DNA from: Pseudomonadaceae bacterium | GTDB lineage: Bacteria > Pseudomonadota > Gammaproteobacteria > Pseudomonadales > Azotimanducaceae | Length of the DNA: 64,000 bases | Direction of reading: 5' to 3' | Assembly: GCA_024743435.1 (NCBI GenBank) | Contig: JANSWO010000001.1 | Location: 1 to 64,000 of the forward strand | In this document: positions 19,626-31,906 of the stretch, piece by piece | Layout of the letters: each line of letters opens with the position of its first letter | How positions within the stretch are numbered: position 1 is the first letter of the stretch | The notes under the pieces: model-generated | Told to the model about the DNA's origin: nothing | The model's database searches: none | What the model saw: the letters and a program-made list of their open reading frames with translations, nothing else | Translations under genes and position numbers: made by a program

Positions 19626-20935
19626 TAGCGCTGAGCTCCGCCGATGGCCGAAGGTCGTTTGCCGCCCAGTAGCCAGAGCTTTCCGGCGATTGCGATGCTG
19701 TGGTAGACCGCGAAGCCGATCATGAATGCCCAGATGCCATGGTTCGGCGCTAACACGATTACGCACGTGAGAAACGCCGCCACGGCGATAGCTGTCAGTA
19801 TGGCTGGCTGGCGGACAAAACCCATTGCGTAGATCAGCTGATGCAGGGCGGTAAACGCTACTGCAACCACGACGATGGCCAGGTAGACGGCAAGCAGAGA
19901 GCTGTAGGCTTCGAACTCAGGAGTAAACACGCGGCCCAACCAATAGCTGCTCGAGCCAGTGATTGCGGCTGCTGCAAAAGCAGCACCGACGAATAGCCAC
20001 AGTGCTGAACGCCGAAACAACGTGAGTGCCTCAGGCATATTGCCCGCAATGGTGAGCGATACCAGGCGCGGAAAGCTGGCCTGGGCCAGGCCGTCAGCGA
20101 ATCGATAGAACACCGCGCCGCATTGCTTGATCAGACGATAGACGGGTACGACCTCTAGTGAGATCAGGGCGGAAACCAGCATCACATCGAATTGCTTGAC
20201 GATGCTGTCCAACGACGTTGCGATATTCACCCACGCCGTGAAGCCAAGACTGCCGCGCGAATGGCCGGCTGGAGCGGTCAGCCACTTCTCAATGCCCGCT
20301 TTAGCCAGAATCACTATCGCAGCCAGAAGGTGAGCGAGGTGACTGAACACCGTCAGAATGAGCCAGGCGATCAGGTACGTTTCGAGTGGTGCATCCTGCT
20401 GCCACAGAATGATCGCCACGACCAACTGGCTGATCGGTAGAAGCACGGTGCAGAAAGCCTGAACTCGATAGCTCTTGAAGCAGCGCATGACGGCGAGGCT
20501 GAAGCTCGTGTAGTTGGTCAGGAGTAGCGCGGAGAATGCATACAGCCAGCCCCGCCATTGCTCCGGCCAATCGAACAGCGTTATCGCTGTGCTGACGAGT
20601 AGCACGGCCAGCAGGAACGCAGCGATTGAACAAAACGCATCCAGCCTGAAAAACGTCCGCGTGAGCGATGCAAACCCGCCTCGGTCTTCATCCGCAAGCA
20701 GGGCAAGCCCCTCCCGGGAGAAGCCCTGCCAGGATTGAAGATTGGCGAACTGGTGAATCAAAGCGGGATACGCCGCCAAGAGGATAAGTTGGCCCACCGC
20801 CGCGTTTGGCAGCGCTCGCACTAGAATCGCGAGCAGCAGCACGCCACTCGCCATGGCAATTCCCGAACCCGCGGCGAGGATCGTCGCTTCGCTGCGTAGC
20901 CCGTTGCTGCCAGCAAGCACGCCGGAGCTCGTCAT
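19625..20935 (-). CDS. Polysaccharide flippase, Wzx-like
   Basis: 436 residues with about twelve membrane helices and charged loops such as MRCFKSYRVQAF and PVYRLIKQCG, typical of the MOP superfamily (Wzx/MurJ-like). Such proteins flip lipid-linked oligosaccharides across the inner membrane. The start overlaps the methyltransferase stop (ATGA) and the stop overlaps asnB. It marks the cluster as making an exported glycan. Confidence 0.75.
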   Translation of the reverse strand: MTSSGVLAGSNGLRSEATILAAGSGIAMASGVLLLAILVRALPNAAVGQLILLAAYPALIHQFANLQSWQGFSREGLALLADEDRGGFASLTRTFFRLDAFCSIAAFLLAVLLVSTAITLFDWPEQWRGWLYAFSALLLTNYTSFSLAVMRCFKSYRVQAFCTVLLPISQLVVAIILWQQDAPLETYLIAWLILTVFSHLAHLLAAIVILAKAGIEKWLTAPAGHSRGSLGFTAWVNIATSLDSIVKQFDVMLVSALISLEVVPVYRLIKQCGAVFYRFADGLAQASFPRLVSLTIAGNMPEALTLFRRSALWLFVGAAFAAAAITGSSSYWLGRVFTPEFEAYSSLLAVYLAIVVVAVAFTALHQLIYAMGFVRQPAILTAIAVAAFLTCVIVLAPNHGIWAFMIGFAVYHSIAIAGKLWLLGGKRPSAIGGAQR

Positions 20936-21633
20936 GCGTGCTCGCAGATAGCCAGTTGGCAGCCGAGAAATTCAGCAGGGCGGAGCAGGCCAAGCGCGCG
21001 GGTTGGCAATATCGGTGAGTGCCGTCGTTGCGGCAGGCATCGATGTTCGATAATGCGCAGGCCACTATCATGGAGGAGCGCGGCGAATTCCTGCTGATTC
21101 CACTCGCGCACGTGTTCCGGGTTCGGGCTTTGGTTGCAGTGCTTGCCCCGCACATGGTCGCGTTCGGGCGTCGACAAAAACAAACGCCCACCGGGATTCA
21201 ACAGCTGACGCAGTAACGCGATAAGCGGCATGGGGTTGAGCAGATGCTCAATGACATCTGCACAGACAACGCAGTCGCCGCTGAGATCCACATGGCCGTT
21301 GTCTTCTTCTAAGTCGACACCGGTGAACTGGTAGTCTGGGAAGTCCCGAGCAACAAGCGGCGCCATCGACGGTTGGTCGATCAGATGGATGTCGCCCGTG
21401 ACCGGTTTGATGAGGGCGCCGATTTTCGCCGGATAGCCACAACCGACATCAATGAAGGATCCGCCGTGCGAGCTCTGTAGAAAATCGGCCGCCGCGGCAT
21501 ACACTGGCCATTGGAAGGTGTTCGCCGTTTGCTGACGCGCACTGTTCCAGTAGTCATTGATGTCGCCGACGAACGTGGGCGCTTCACTGCGCGCCTCGTA
21601 GCCGGGCTTGATGCCGTAGTTATCCATGCACAT
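20932..21633 (-). CDS. SAM-dependent methyltransferase, class I
   Basis: 233 residues. Motif I is FIDVGCGYPAKIG and the later acidic/post-I region reads VVCADVIEHLLNP, as in class I methyltransferases; LLNPGGRLFLSTP follows. ATG 21633 or ATG 21627 could be the start. It is the first gene of the glycan operon, whose promoter must lie in the 113 bases after uvrA, although none is obvious. It may methylate a sugar residue. Confidence 0.82.
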   Translation of the reverse strand: MCMDNYGIKPGYEARSEAPTFVGDINDYWNSARQQTANTFQWPVYAAAADFLQSSHGGSFIDVGCGYPAKIGALIKPVTGDIHLIDQPSMAPLVARDFPDYQFTGVDLEEDNGHVDLSGDCVVCADVIEHLLNPMPLIALLRQLLNPGGRLFLSTPERDHVRGKHCNQSPNPEHVREWNQQEFAALLHDSGLRIIEHRCLPQRRHSPILPTRALGLLRPAEFLGCQLAICEHA

Positions 21634-21746
21634 TCCATCGCGCAGCCGTGCGCAAGTAAAAACAGTCTACCGCTTAACGCCTCGCTACCCGCCGCTACGA
21701 TGCTGGTTGGCTAGCTGAACAGTGACGCACGTCTCATTTCGCCGGG

Positions 21747-24575
<2,829 letters not shown>

Positions 24576-24842
24576 GAACTGCCGGCTGAGTAAAACCCGC
24601 CACACTACGCCGCGGCCAAATCCCGAGCAACCCACCGGACCGCTTTATCGCCAAGTATTGGGGGCGCTCCAATGCTCACGAGTAAAGCCCGGGTCCCCAG
24701 GGGTGGGACCTGGACCTGTAGGACCAAGCCGGGCCTCCATTCAGCATTCTCTGTCGAGCAAACCGGCTATCAGCCTGCCTCATGGTCCGGGGTTTGCGCT
24801 AAACTGCTCGTCCATTGGCAATCAGCACTACAGGACACGAAC
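24576..24842. promoter_or_regulatory. uvrA-ssb divergent intergenic region
   Basis: 267 bases between two divergent genes, so both promoters must be here. A hairpin GGTCCC-N7-GGGACC is visible at about 24700-24720. I see no CTG-N10-CAG LexA site and no strong -35/-10 pair by eye. Confidence 0.4.
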
Positions 24843-25367
24843 ATGGCTCGGGGGATTAACAAAGTCATTCTCGTCGGCAATCTGGGCAGAGACCCGGAAA
24901 CCCGCTATGCCCAAAACGGTAATCCGATTACCAACTTCAGTATCGCTACCTCCGAAGGCTGGCGGGATAAAGAGACTGGCCAGAACAACGAGCGCACGGA
25001 ATGGCACAACGTCGTCTGCTTCACACGCCTGGCTGAGATCGCCAGCCAGTACCTGAAGAAAGGCTCGCAGGTCTACATCGAAGGCTCGCTGAGGACATCG
25101 TCCTGGGAGCAGGATGGCCAGAAGAAGTACAAGACCGAAGTCATCGCACGTGAGCTGCAGATGCTAGGCAGCAGAGGCGGTAGCGGCGGCAGTGGCGACA
25201 GCTACGGCGGAGACAGCTACAGCGGCGGTGGTAGCTATGGCGGCGGTGGTGGTGGCGGTGGCCAACGCAGTTCCGCAGGTGGCAATTCCGGCGGCAATGC
25301 ACCGCGGCAGCAGCAGGCGCCGCCGCCGGTTTCAGACGACAACTTCGACGACGATATACCGTTCTAG
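24843..25367 (+). CDS. ssb: Single-stranded DNA-binding protein
   Basis: 174 residues from ATG 24843 ([19 protein letters not shown]). The OB fold covers about residues 1-110, followed by a glycine/serine-rich linker and the acidic tip [10 protein letters not shown], which recruits repair and replication partners. The frame is open upstream of the ATG but not SSB-like. Confidence 0.98.
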   Translation: MARGINKVILVGNLGRDPETRYAQNGNPITNFSIATSEGWRDKETGQNNERTEWHNVVCFTRLAEIASQYLKKGSQVYIEGSLRTSSWEQDGQKKYKTEVIARELQMLGSRGGSGGSGDSYGGDSYSGGGSYGGGGGGGGQRSSAGGNSGGNAPRQQQAPPPVSDDNFDDDIPF

Positions 25368-25402
25368 GGAGTCATCGCCCGCTGACGCTTTGGAGCGCGG
25401 TG

Positions 25403-26227
25403 CTAGAACACGCCGAGTGCGAGGCTTGCGAGCACTGCGCCGAGCGCGAGCCGGTAGATGACATAGGGTGTCATCCCGGTTCGGTCCAGCAGCCGCAGAA
25501 AGAAGCCGATGGTGATGTAAGCGGCAACGGCGCTCAGCACCAGCCCCCAGAACAAATCCAGCCAGCGGGCATCCAGGCCCGCATCGGCTACGTCCAGGCC
25601 CGTCAGCAATGCAGCGCCGGCGATGGTCGGTAAGGATAGTAAGAAAGAAAAGCGTGCGGCGGCCGTGGGGGCGACGGCGAGCAACATGGCTGCCGTGATC
25701 GTGATGCCTGACCGGGACGTTCCGGGAATCAGGGCAATCGCCTGGGCCAGGCCGATCGCAATGGCGATTGGCCAGCTGATGTCGCGTTCGTTACTGACAG
25801 CATAAGACGTGCGCCGGTCGGCCACCCAGAGCAAAGCGCCGAAGACGATTGTGGTCGTTGCAATGACGCCAATGCTGCGCAGTTCGGTAGCCACCATATC
25901 TTTCAGCAATACGCCCGCAACCACCGTGGGCAACGTTGCGACACCTACCTTCAGAATCAACTGACAGTTGGCATCGAACTGGCGTTGCGTCACACCCGCC
26001 CAAGCGCTGATGGTGAGATCGGTGAGCGTGCTGCGAAAGTACGCCATTACCGCGAGTAAGGAGCCGAGATGCACCGCGACGTCGAATGCCAGGCCCTGAT
26101 CCGGCCAATCGGTGAAATAGGCCGGCAGAATGAGGTGTGCGGAGCTCGACACGGGGAGGAACTCGGTAACGCCCTGCACCAGGGCCAGAAATATCATTTG
26201 TATGACGTCCATATCGGGCGCAAGCAT
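25403..26227 (-). CDS. uppP: Undecaprenyl-diphosphatase
   Basis: 274 residues, multi-spanning. The two catalytic motifs of the UppP/BacA family are present: GVTEFLPVSSSAH near the start and PGTSRSGITI in the second half. The enzyme recycles undecaprenyl phosphate, the lipid carrier for peptidoglycan and surface glycans, by hydrolysing the diphosphate. The start may be ATG 26227 or ATG 26212; neither has a clear Shine-Dalgarno. Confidence 0.95.
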   Translation of the reverse strand: MLAPDMDVIQMIFLALVQGVTEFLPVSSSAHLILPAYFTDWPDQGLAFDVAVHLGSLLAVMAYFRSTLTDLTISAWAGVTQRQFDANCQLILKVGVATLPTVVAGVLLKDMVATELRSIGVIATTTIVFGALLWVADRRTSYAVSNERDISWPIAIAIGLAQAIALIPGTSRSGITITAAMLLAVAPTAAARFSFLLSLPTIAGAALLTGLDVADAGLDARWLDLFWGLVLSAVAAYITIGFFLRLLDRTGMTPYVIYRLALGAVLASLALGVF

Positions 26228-26324
26228 AGCAAGGGCAGGGTGCTGGAACTGTGGCCTGGGGCACGCGGACCATTGCCGATCGTGACGGGGCGTGAGCGCC
26301 GGTGACTCGTGGTATGTTGCCGCG

Positions 26325-26924
26325 ATGGTGACTCAGATAATTCCGCTGTTTCCGCTTCAGTCAGCGCTATTCATCGGCGGCCGGCTATCGCTGCAGATCT
26401 TCGAGCCGCGCTACCTGGATATGGTCAAGCGCTGCATGCGTGAAGAGACGGGCTTTGGCGTTGTGCTCATCCGGCAGGGACGGGATGCGCGCATCGATTC
26501 ACAAGACCCGCCACCTGAGATCTTCGACGTCGGCACCTACGCTCGCATTATCGACTTCAACCCACTGGAGAATGGTCTGCTGGGGATCATTGCCGAGGGT
26601 GAGCGTACGTTTGTGGTGCACACCACCCGTGAGCAGCGAGACCACCTGATGATGGCCGATGTCAGTTGGCGAGACGCAGAGCCGGAGGCGCGTATGGCGG
26701 ATCGTCATGCTGAGCTGGTGGAGGTACTCAAGCAGTTGTTGGACCACCCGATGATCGCCCGCCTGGGATTGACCGTGGACTACGACGATGCTCGTCAGGT
26801 GGGTTGGCGTCTAGCTGAGCTTTTGCCCATAGAGGCCGAGATAAAGCAAAGCTTGCTCCAGATGAATAGCCCTTTCGAGCGGCTGTCAGAGCTGGACCGG
26901 CTCGTGAGCAAGCTACGCAGTTGA
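26325..26924 (+). CDS. LON substrate-binding domain protein
   Basis: 199 residues from ATG 26325 (MVTQIIPLFPLQSALFIGG). The whole protein matches the N-terminal substrate-recognition domain of Lon protease (FPL near the start, then LQIFEPRYLDMV) without the ATPase or protease parts. Such stand-alone proteins are common in proteobacteria; their role is not established. It stands alone between uppP (divergent) and proA. Confidence 0.85.
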   Translation: MVTQIIPLFPLQSALFIGGRLSLQIFEPRYLDMVKRCMREETGFGVVLIRQGRDARIDSQDPPPEIFDVGTYARIIDFNPLENGLLGIIAEGERTFVVHTTREQRDHLMMADVSWRDAEPEARMADRHAELVEVLKQLLDHPMIARLGLTVDYDDARQVGWRLAELLPIEAEIKQSLLQMNSPFERLSELDRLVSKLRS

Positions 26925-27024
26925 ACCCCGCTGCACGCTATGCGAGCACAGGCGATATACTGACGCTCTAACCTGGATTACCCACCGTGTCTAAATTGAT
27001 TTGGGTAAAGCAAGAGAGTTCGTC

Positions 27025-28314
27025 ATGGCTGAACAATCCGTTGACCGAGTGGCAGATCAGGACGTGGATGCCTACGTTCTGGACGTGGCTCAGCGTGCTC
27101 GCGCGGCGAGCCGAGATATCGCCGCTGCTGATACCGGTGCCCGCTCACGCGCGCTGAAGGCGATCGCCGAAGCGATTGATGGCGCCCGGGCACAATTGGC
27201 TGAAGCTAATGCTGAAGACCTGTTCGCCGCCAATTCTGCGGCAATCGATCAGCCCCTCATTGACCGTCTGGAGCTGAATGCTGGCGGTATCGATCAGATG
27301 ATCGAGGGCGTTCTCCAGGTTGATTCGTTGCCTGACCCGGTCGGCGCGATTAGCGATTTGTCCTACCGCCCTTCGGGTATTCAGGTCGGCCGTATGCGCG
27401 TGCCCCTGGGAGTCATTGGCATCATCTATGAATCCCGTCCCAATGTGACGGCGGATGCAGCAAGCCTTTGCCTCAAGTCCGGCAATGCCTGCATTCTCCG
27501 GGGCGGCTCCGAGGCGATACATTCCAATATCGTGATTGCCGATTGTGTTCGCGCAGGCATCGAAGCTGCCGGCTTGAATCCGGATATCGTGCAGCTCTTT
27601 CAGACGACGGATCGAGCCGCCGTTGGCGCGCTGCTCAAGCAGAACGCCTATGTCGATGTCATCGTTCCGCGTGGTGGCCGGGGCTTGATTGAGCGCATCA
27701 CGAACGAGTCGACGATTCCGGTGATTAAACACCTTGATGGGATCTGCCATGTCTATGTGCACCGGGGGGCGGATCTCGACATGGCGCTCGAGATCGCGGT
27801 CAACTCGAAAACAGAGAAATACGCGGTCTGTAATGCGGCCGAGACGTTGCTCATTGACGCCGATGTTGCCGATGAGTTCCTGCCGCGAGCGGCGGAGAGA
27901 TTCGCCACTGCTGGGGTGACCCTGAAAGGTTGCGAGGTCACTCAACAGCGTGTCGGTAGCGAGCCAGCCACCGAAGACGACTGGTATGCGGAGTTTCTCG
28001 GCCCGACGCTCGCGGTGCGAGTGGTCAACGGCCTGGATGAAGCCATTGCCCATATCAATCGCTACGGTTCTGCCCATACGGACACAATCGTCAGCGACGA
28101 CTACGCCGCAACGCGACGCTTCTTGACGGAGGTTGATTCGGCCTCGGTCATGGTGAACGTATCTACCCAATTCGCTGACGGCTTTGAGTTTGGACTGGGC
28201 GCTGAGATCGGCATTTCCACGGACAAGCTGCATGCGCGTGGGCCCGTTGGTCTGGAAGGCCTGACCACACAAAAGTATGTCGTGTTCGGCAACGGCGAGA
28301 TCCGCAAGCGTTGA
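27025..28314 (+). CDS. proA: Gamma-glutamyl phosphate reductase
   Basis: 429 residues from ATG 27025. It reduces glutamyl-5-phosphate to the semialdehyde in proline synthesis. The aldehyde-dehydrogenase fold is clear: [17 protein letters not shown] binds NADPH and [13 protein letters not shown] holds the catalytic cysteine. proB, its usual partner, is not in the window. The stop overlaps the nadD TTG. Confidence 0.96.
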   Translation: MAEQSVDRVADQDVDAYVLDVAQRARAASRDIAAADTGARSRALKAIAEAIDGARAQLAEANAEDLFAANSAAIDQPLIDRLELNAGGIDQMIEGVLQVDSLPDPVGAISDLSYRPSGIQVGRMRVPLGVIGIIYESRPNVTADAASLCLKSGNACILRGGSEAIHSNIVIADCVRAGIEAAGLNPDIVQLFQTTDRAAVGALLKQNAYVDVIVPRGGRGLIERITNESTIPVIKHLDGICHVYVHRGADLDMALEIAVNSKTEKYAVCNAAETLLIDADVADEFLPRAAERFATAGVTLKGCEVTQQRVGSEPATEDDWYAEFLGPTLAVRVVNGLDEAIAHINRYGSAHTDTIVSDDYAATRRFLTEVDSASVMVNVSTQFADGFEFGLGAEIGISTDKLHARGPVGLEGLTTQKYVVFGNGEIRKR

Positions 28315-28946
28315 TCGCCGTCTACGGCGGTACGTTCGATCCGATACATCTGGGCCACATGGCCGTGGCTTCTGGGGCAGCGGAGCAACTCGGCGTATCC
28401 GAGGTGCGTTTCCTGTTATCCGCCCGACCTTCTCATCGTGGCGCACCGGATGCCGGCATAGAGCATCGATGGCAGATGCTTTCCCGAGTCTGCTCCGCCG
28501 ACCCGCGTTTTACGGCGGACCGCAGAGAGATTGATCGTGCCGGACCTTCCTATGCCGCGCTCACCCTGGCCGAACTTCGGGCTGAGTCGCCCGATACGCC
28601 GATATGCTGGGTAGTCGGGCAGGATAGCTTCGCGACGCTGCCCACGTGGTACGAGTGGCGTTCGTTGTTCGCGCTTACACACTTTGCTGTTGTGCCTCGA
28701 CCGGGTATCGATAGCCTGTTGCCGGGCGAACTCGAGACAGCGCTCCTCGGACGCCACACCAGGCGAGTCGATGACCTGCGCGCGGAGCCTGCCGGCAGGG
28801 TGTTTGCGCTTAACCTGCGTACTCCAGACATCTCGAGCACGCAGGTAAGACACTTCGCGGGCGCTGGCCGCTCGATTGCAACAATGGCGGGCTGGATTGT
28901 CGACCGATATACCCATGCCCACGGCCTTTACCAAACGAACACATAA
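28311..28946 (+). CDS. nadD: Nicotinate-nucleotide adenylyltransferase
   Basis: 211 residues. The start is TTG 28311, overlapping the proA stop by four bases; no ATG or GTG exists before the conserved motif [12 protein letters not shown], which binds ATP. The second motif, DISSTQVR (ISST-x-IR type), is near the end. It makes deamido-NAD from nicotinate mononucleotide. Confidence 0.95.
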   Translation: MIAVYGGTFDPIHLGHMAVASGAAEQLGVSEVRFLLSARPSHRGAPDAGIEHRWQMLSRVCSADPRFTADRREIDRAGPSYAALTLAELRAESPDTPICWVVGQDSFATLPTWYEWRSLFALTHFAVVPRPGIDSLLPGELETALLGRHTRRVDDLRAEPAGRVFALNLRTPDISSTQVRHFAGAGRSIATMAGWIVDRYTHAHGLYQTNT

Positions 28947-29098
28947 CTGCGCTAGCATTGGCTCTGCGAGTCGGTACGGGCGTTGTCTTTGTGGCAGATG
29001 CCCCCACATTCAGCATGCCGATTTAGTGAGAGCGGGCCGATTGCACGTCGTGCCCGCAATGTCCAAACAGCCTGTTGTCCAAGACGCTTTTGAGGTCT

Positions 29099-29449
29099 AT
29101 GCAAGCATCCCAACTTACCGATCTGGTGCATGACGCGATTGACGACCTGAAGGGTCGTGATGTGGTCACGCTCGATGTAACCAACCTTACGGATATCACC
29201 GACACGATGGTCATCGCGACGGGCACGTCCAACCGACACGTCAACGCCATGGTCAACGAAGTCGTGACCCAAGCCAAGCAAGCCGGTTTGAAGCCAATGG
29301 GTGTGGAAGGTGCTGATCAGGGTGATTGGGTGTTGATCGATCTCGGTGATGTGGTGGTGCACGTCATGCGCGAGGACGCCCGTAGCTACTATGAACTCGA
29401 GCGGCTGTGGTCGGCGCCGGCGGACGAATCGGTCCACCAGGATCACTGA
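29099..29449 (+). CDS. rsfS: Ribosomal silencing factor RsfS
   Basis: 116 residues from ATG 29099, preceded by GAGG. An upstream TTG is rejected. Family text is clear: DVTNLTDITDTMVIATGTSNRH and GDWVLIDLGDVVVHVM. It binds L14 and blocks subunit joining under starvation. It lies before rlmH in the conserved order. Confidence 0.96.
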   Translation: MQASQLTDLVHDAIDDLKGRDVVTLDVTNLTDITDTMVIATGTSNRHVNAMVNEVVTQAKQAGLKPMGVEGADQGDWVLIDLGDVVVHVMREDARSYYELERLWSAPADESVHQDH

Positions 29450-29476
29450 CATCGGGGTTGTGCCAGGCGCGCGCTC

Positions 29477-29938
29477 GTGAAGCTTCGCGTTGTGGCGGTT
29501 GGGCCGAAGTGTCCGGCCTGGGTGGATGAGGCTGTAGCCGACTACGCGCGACGAATGCCCCGCGCCCATGCGCTGACGGTGGACACCGTCGCCATCAGCA
29601 CCCGTGCCGAGCGCGTTCGACGTAGCGCCGAGGAAGGCCAGCGTTTGCTATCCAGGACCACATCACGCGACTGGTTGGTCGCTTTGGATGAGCGCGGTAA
29701 AAACCACACGGCAAGGCAGCTTGCTGACCGCTTTCGCGCCTGGCAGAACACGGGCGGTGATGTGGTGTTCCTGCTCGGTGGCCCGGATGGTCTGGATGCC
29801 AGCGTTCTCGACAAAGCCAATGAGCGCTGGAGCCTGTCAGCCGCCACGATGCCACATGGTCTTGCCCGCGTTGTGGTTGTCGAACAGATTTATCGCGCCT
29901 GGACGCTCGTCTCTGGCCATCCGTATCATCGCGACTGA
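29477..29938 (+). CDS. rlmH: 23S rRNA pseudouridine1915 N3-methyltransferase
   Basis: 153 residues, GTG start (MKLRVVAVGPKCPAWVDEA). The SPOUT-fold knot region FLLGGPDGLD and the ending QIYRAWTLVSGHPYHRD are diagnostic. It methylates pseudouridine 1915 in helix 69. It is 27 bases after rsfS. Confidence 0.97.
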   Translation: MKLRVVAVGPKCPAWVDEAVADYARRMPRAHALTVDTVAISTRAERVRRSAEEGQRLLSRTTSRDWLVALDERGKNHTARQLADRFRAWQNTGGDVVFLLGGPDGLDASVLDKANERWSLSAATMPHGLARVVVVEQIYRAWTLVSGHPYHRD

Positions 29939-30019
29939 AGCGAGCAGTGTCGGTCAGCAGGCCTATGGCCGCCGCCTCCAATCGTCTACCGTTAACCTAA
30001 GGAATCATCAGCTGAAACC

Positions 30020-31906
30020 ATGGCGCCATCTCTAGCCATCAAAGACACGAGTGCCGAACGCAATCGATTCAGCCGGCGCACGTTGACGCTGTACGTTCTG
30101 GTACTCGGTGCCATGGCGTTGCTGATCGGGCGCATGGTCCAGCTGCAGGTGGTTGAGCACGAGACGTACAAGACGCGCTCGGAAGACAATCGAATTCAAC
30201 TGCAGCCAATCCCGCCGCCGCGAGGGCTGATATACGACCGACACGGCGTGCTGCTCGCGGACAACAAGGGCGTGGCATCTCTGTCCATCGTCAAGGAGCG
30301 AGCTGGCGATCTCGACGCCACCATTGATCGGCTGCGCAGCCTTGTACCGGTCTCAGATGACGAGGTAGCCAGCTTCCGAAAACGTCTGGATCAGCGCCGT
30401 CGACCGCTGCAACCGGTTGCCTTGAAAGTCACGCTCAGCGAAGAAGAACAAGCCGTGTTGGCCGTGAATCGGCACGACCTTCCCGGTGTTCAGGTGGATA
30501 CCCAACTGCTTCGTCACTACCCCTTCGGTGAGCTGTTTGCCCATGTTGTCGGCTCGGTCCGGCGCGTCAACGAATCCGATCTGCAACGGCTCGACCCGGT
30601 TCGCTACACCGGCACTAACTTTGTCGGCAAACGCGGGCTTGAGTCTTTCTATGAAAACTCGCTGCATGGCCAGGTGGGTTACAGGAAAGTTGAGATTGAT
30701 GCGCGCGGGCGAATTCGTCGGGTCGTTGATGAACAGCCGCCCACAGCGGGCATGAACATAACGACACATTTGGATTCGCGGTTGCAGATCGCAGCGAGCG
30801 CTGCGCTTGGCGAGCGGCGCGGCTCGATTGTCGCCATCAACCCGAAAACCGGCGGCATTCTGGCCATGGTCAGTCAGCCAGGATACGACCCGAATTCCTT
30901 CGTCACCGGTATATCTTCTGCGGAATACCAGGGCCTGGTGACGTCGCTCGACGTGCCCCTGTTTGATCGCGCCGCTCGCGGTCGTTACGCGCCAGGTTCC
31001 ACCTTTAAACCCGTGGTGGGCCTTGCCGCACTGAGCTATGGCAAGACTGACTGGCAGGACACCATCGATGACAAGGGGTTCTTCCAGTTACCCGGCCAGG
31101 AGCGCATTTATCGAGACTGGAATTGGACCGCCCGCAATGCCGGTGGTCAGGGCACGGTTGATCTGCGACGAGCCATCTATCGATCATCGAACGTGTACTT
31201 CTATGACATGGGCTCGCGGCTATCCATTGATGAGCTGCACGAGTTTGCCAGCCAGTTCGGCTATGGCAGCGTAAGTAGCATCGACGTTGCAGATGCGCAG
31301 CCTGGTCTGCTGCCAGATCCGGTGTGGAAATATGGTGCGAAGGGGGAACCCTGGTATCCCGGGGACAACGTCAACCTGTCTATCGGCCAGGGCGATCTGC
31401 TGGTAACGCCGCTTCAGGTAGCTACCGTTGCAACGCTCATTGCGAATCGCGGGCAGTGGGTGCGGCCGCGGCTGATGCTATCGAGTGACGCTCCATTGCT
31501 GGAATACGACCCGCCTGAGCCGCTCGGGCCGGTGTTAGGCCCCAGCCCTCAGGACTGGGAGAACATCGTCGATGCGATGGAAGACGTTGTACATCGTGGC
31601 AACAAAGGCTATGGCAACAACGGCACGGCATGGGCCTATGTCGGCATGGATATCGCGTATCGCATGGCCGGTAAGTCTGGCACCGCGCAAGTTGTCGAGA
31701 TTCGCCAGGGAGAGGAGTACGACGAGGAGCTTCTTGACGAATACAACCGCAAGCACGCCTGGTTCATGGCCTTCGCGCCAGCCGATAACCCGACTATTGC
31801 GCTAGCGGTGCTGGTAGAGAACGGTGGTGGCGGCTCGTCGGTTGCCGCGCCCGTGGCCAAGGAAGTTGTGGATGCTTACCTACTGCCGCAGCTGGCAGAG
31901 CGGTGA
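30020..31906 (+). CDS. mrdA: Penicillin-binding protein 2
   Basis: 628 residues. One membrane anchor (about residues 23-43) is followed by the dimerisation domain (PPPRGLIYDRHGVLLADN) and the transpeptidase domain. Active-site motifs: SxxK as STFK with Ser327, SxN as SSN, and KSGT near residue 550. It is the elongasome cross-linking enzyme. The stop overlaps the mrdB GTG (GTGA). Confidence 0.98.
   Translation: MAPSLAIKDTSAERNRFSRRTLTLYVLVLGAMALLIGRMVQLQVVEHETYKTRSEDNRIQLQPIPPPRGLIYDRHGVLLADNKGVASLSIVKERAGDLDATIDRLRSLVPVSDDEVASFRKRLDQRRRPLQPVALKVTLSEEEQAVLAVNRHDLPGVQVDTQLLRHYPFGELFAHVVGSVRRVNESDLQRLDPVRYTGTNFVGKRGLESFYENSLHGQVGYRKVEIDARGRIRRVVDEQPPTAGMNITTHLDSRLQIAASAALGERRGSIVAINPKTGGILAMVSQPGYDPNSFVTGISSAEYQGLVTSLDVPLFDRAARGRYAPGSTFKPVVGLAALSYGKTDWQDTIDDKGFFQLPGQERIYRDWNWTARNAGGQGTVDLRRAIYRSSNVYFYDMGSRLSIDELHEFASQFGYGSVSSIDVADAQPGLLPDPVWKYGAKGEPWYPGDNVNLSIGQGDLLVTPLQVATVATLIANRGQWVRPRLMLSSDAPLLEYDPPEPLGPVLGPSPQDWENIVDAMEDVVHRGNKGYGNNGTAWAYVGMDIAYRMAGKSGTAQVVEIRQGEEYDEELLDEYNRKHAWFMAFAPADNPTIALAVLVENGGGGSSVAAPVAKEVVDAYLLPQLAER

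Noticed and set aside
24576-24842. LexA (SOS) box between uvrA and ssb
   Set aside because: Expected from E. coli, but no CTG-N10-CAG site is present; the nearest partial match (CTGTCGAGCAAACCGG) lacks the second half.
27145-28446. 433-residue open frame on the minus strand
   Set aside because: Antisense to proA and nadD, both clear genes; no motif or ribosome-binding site.
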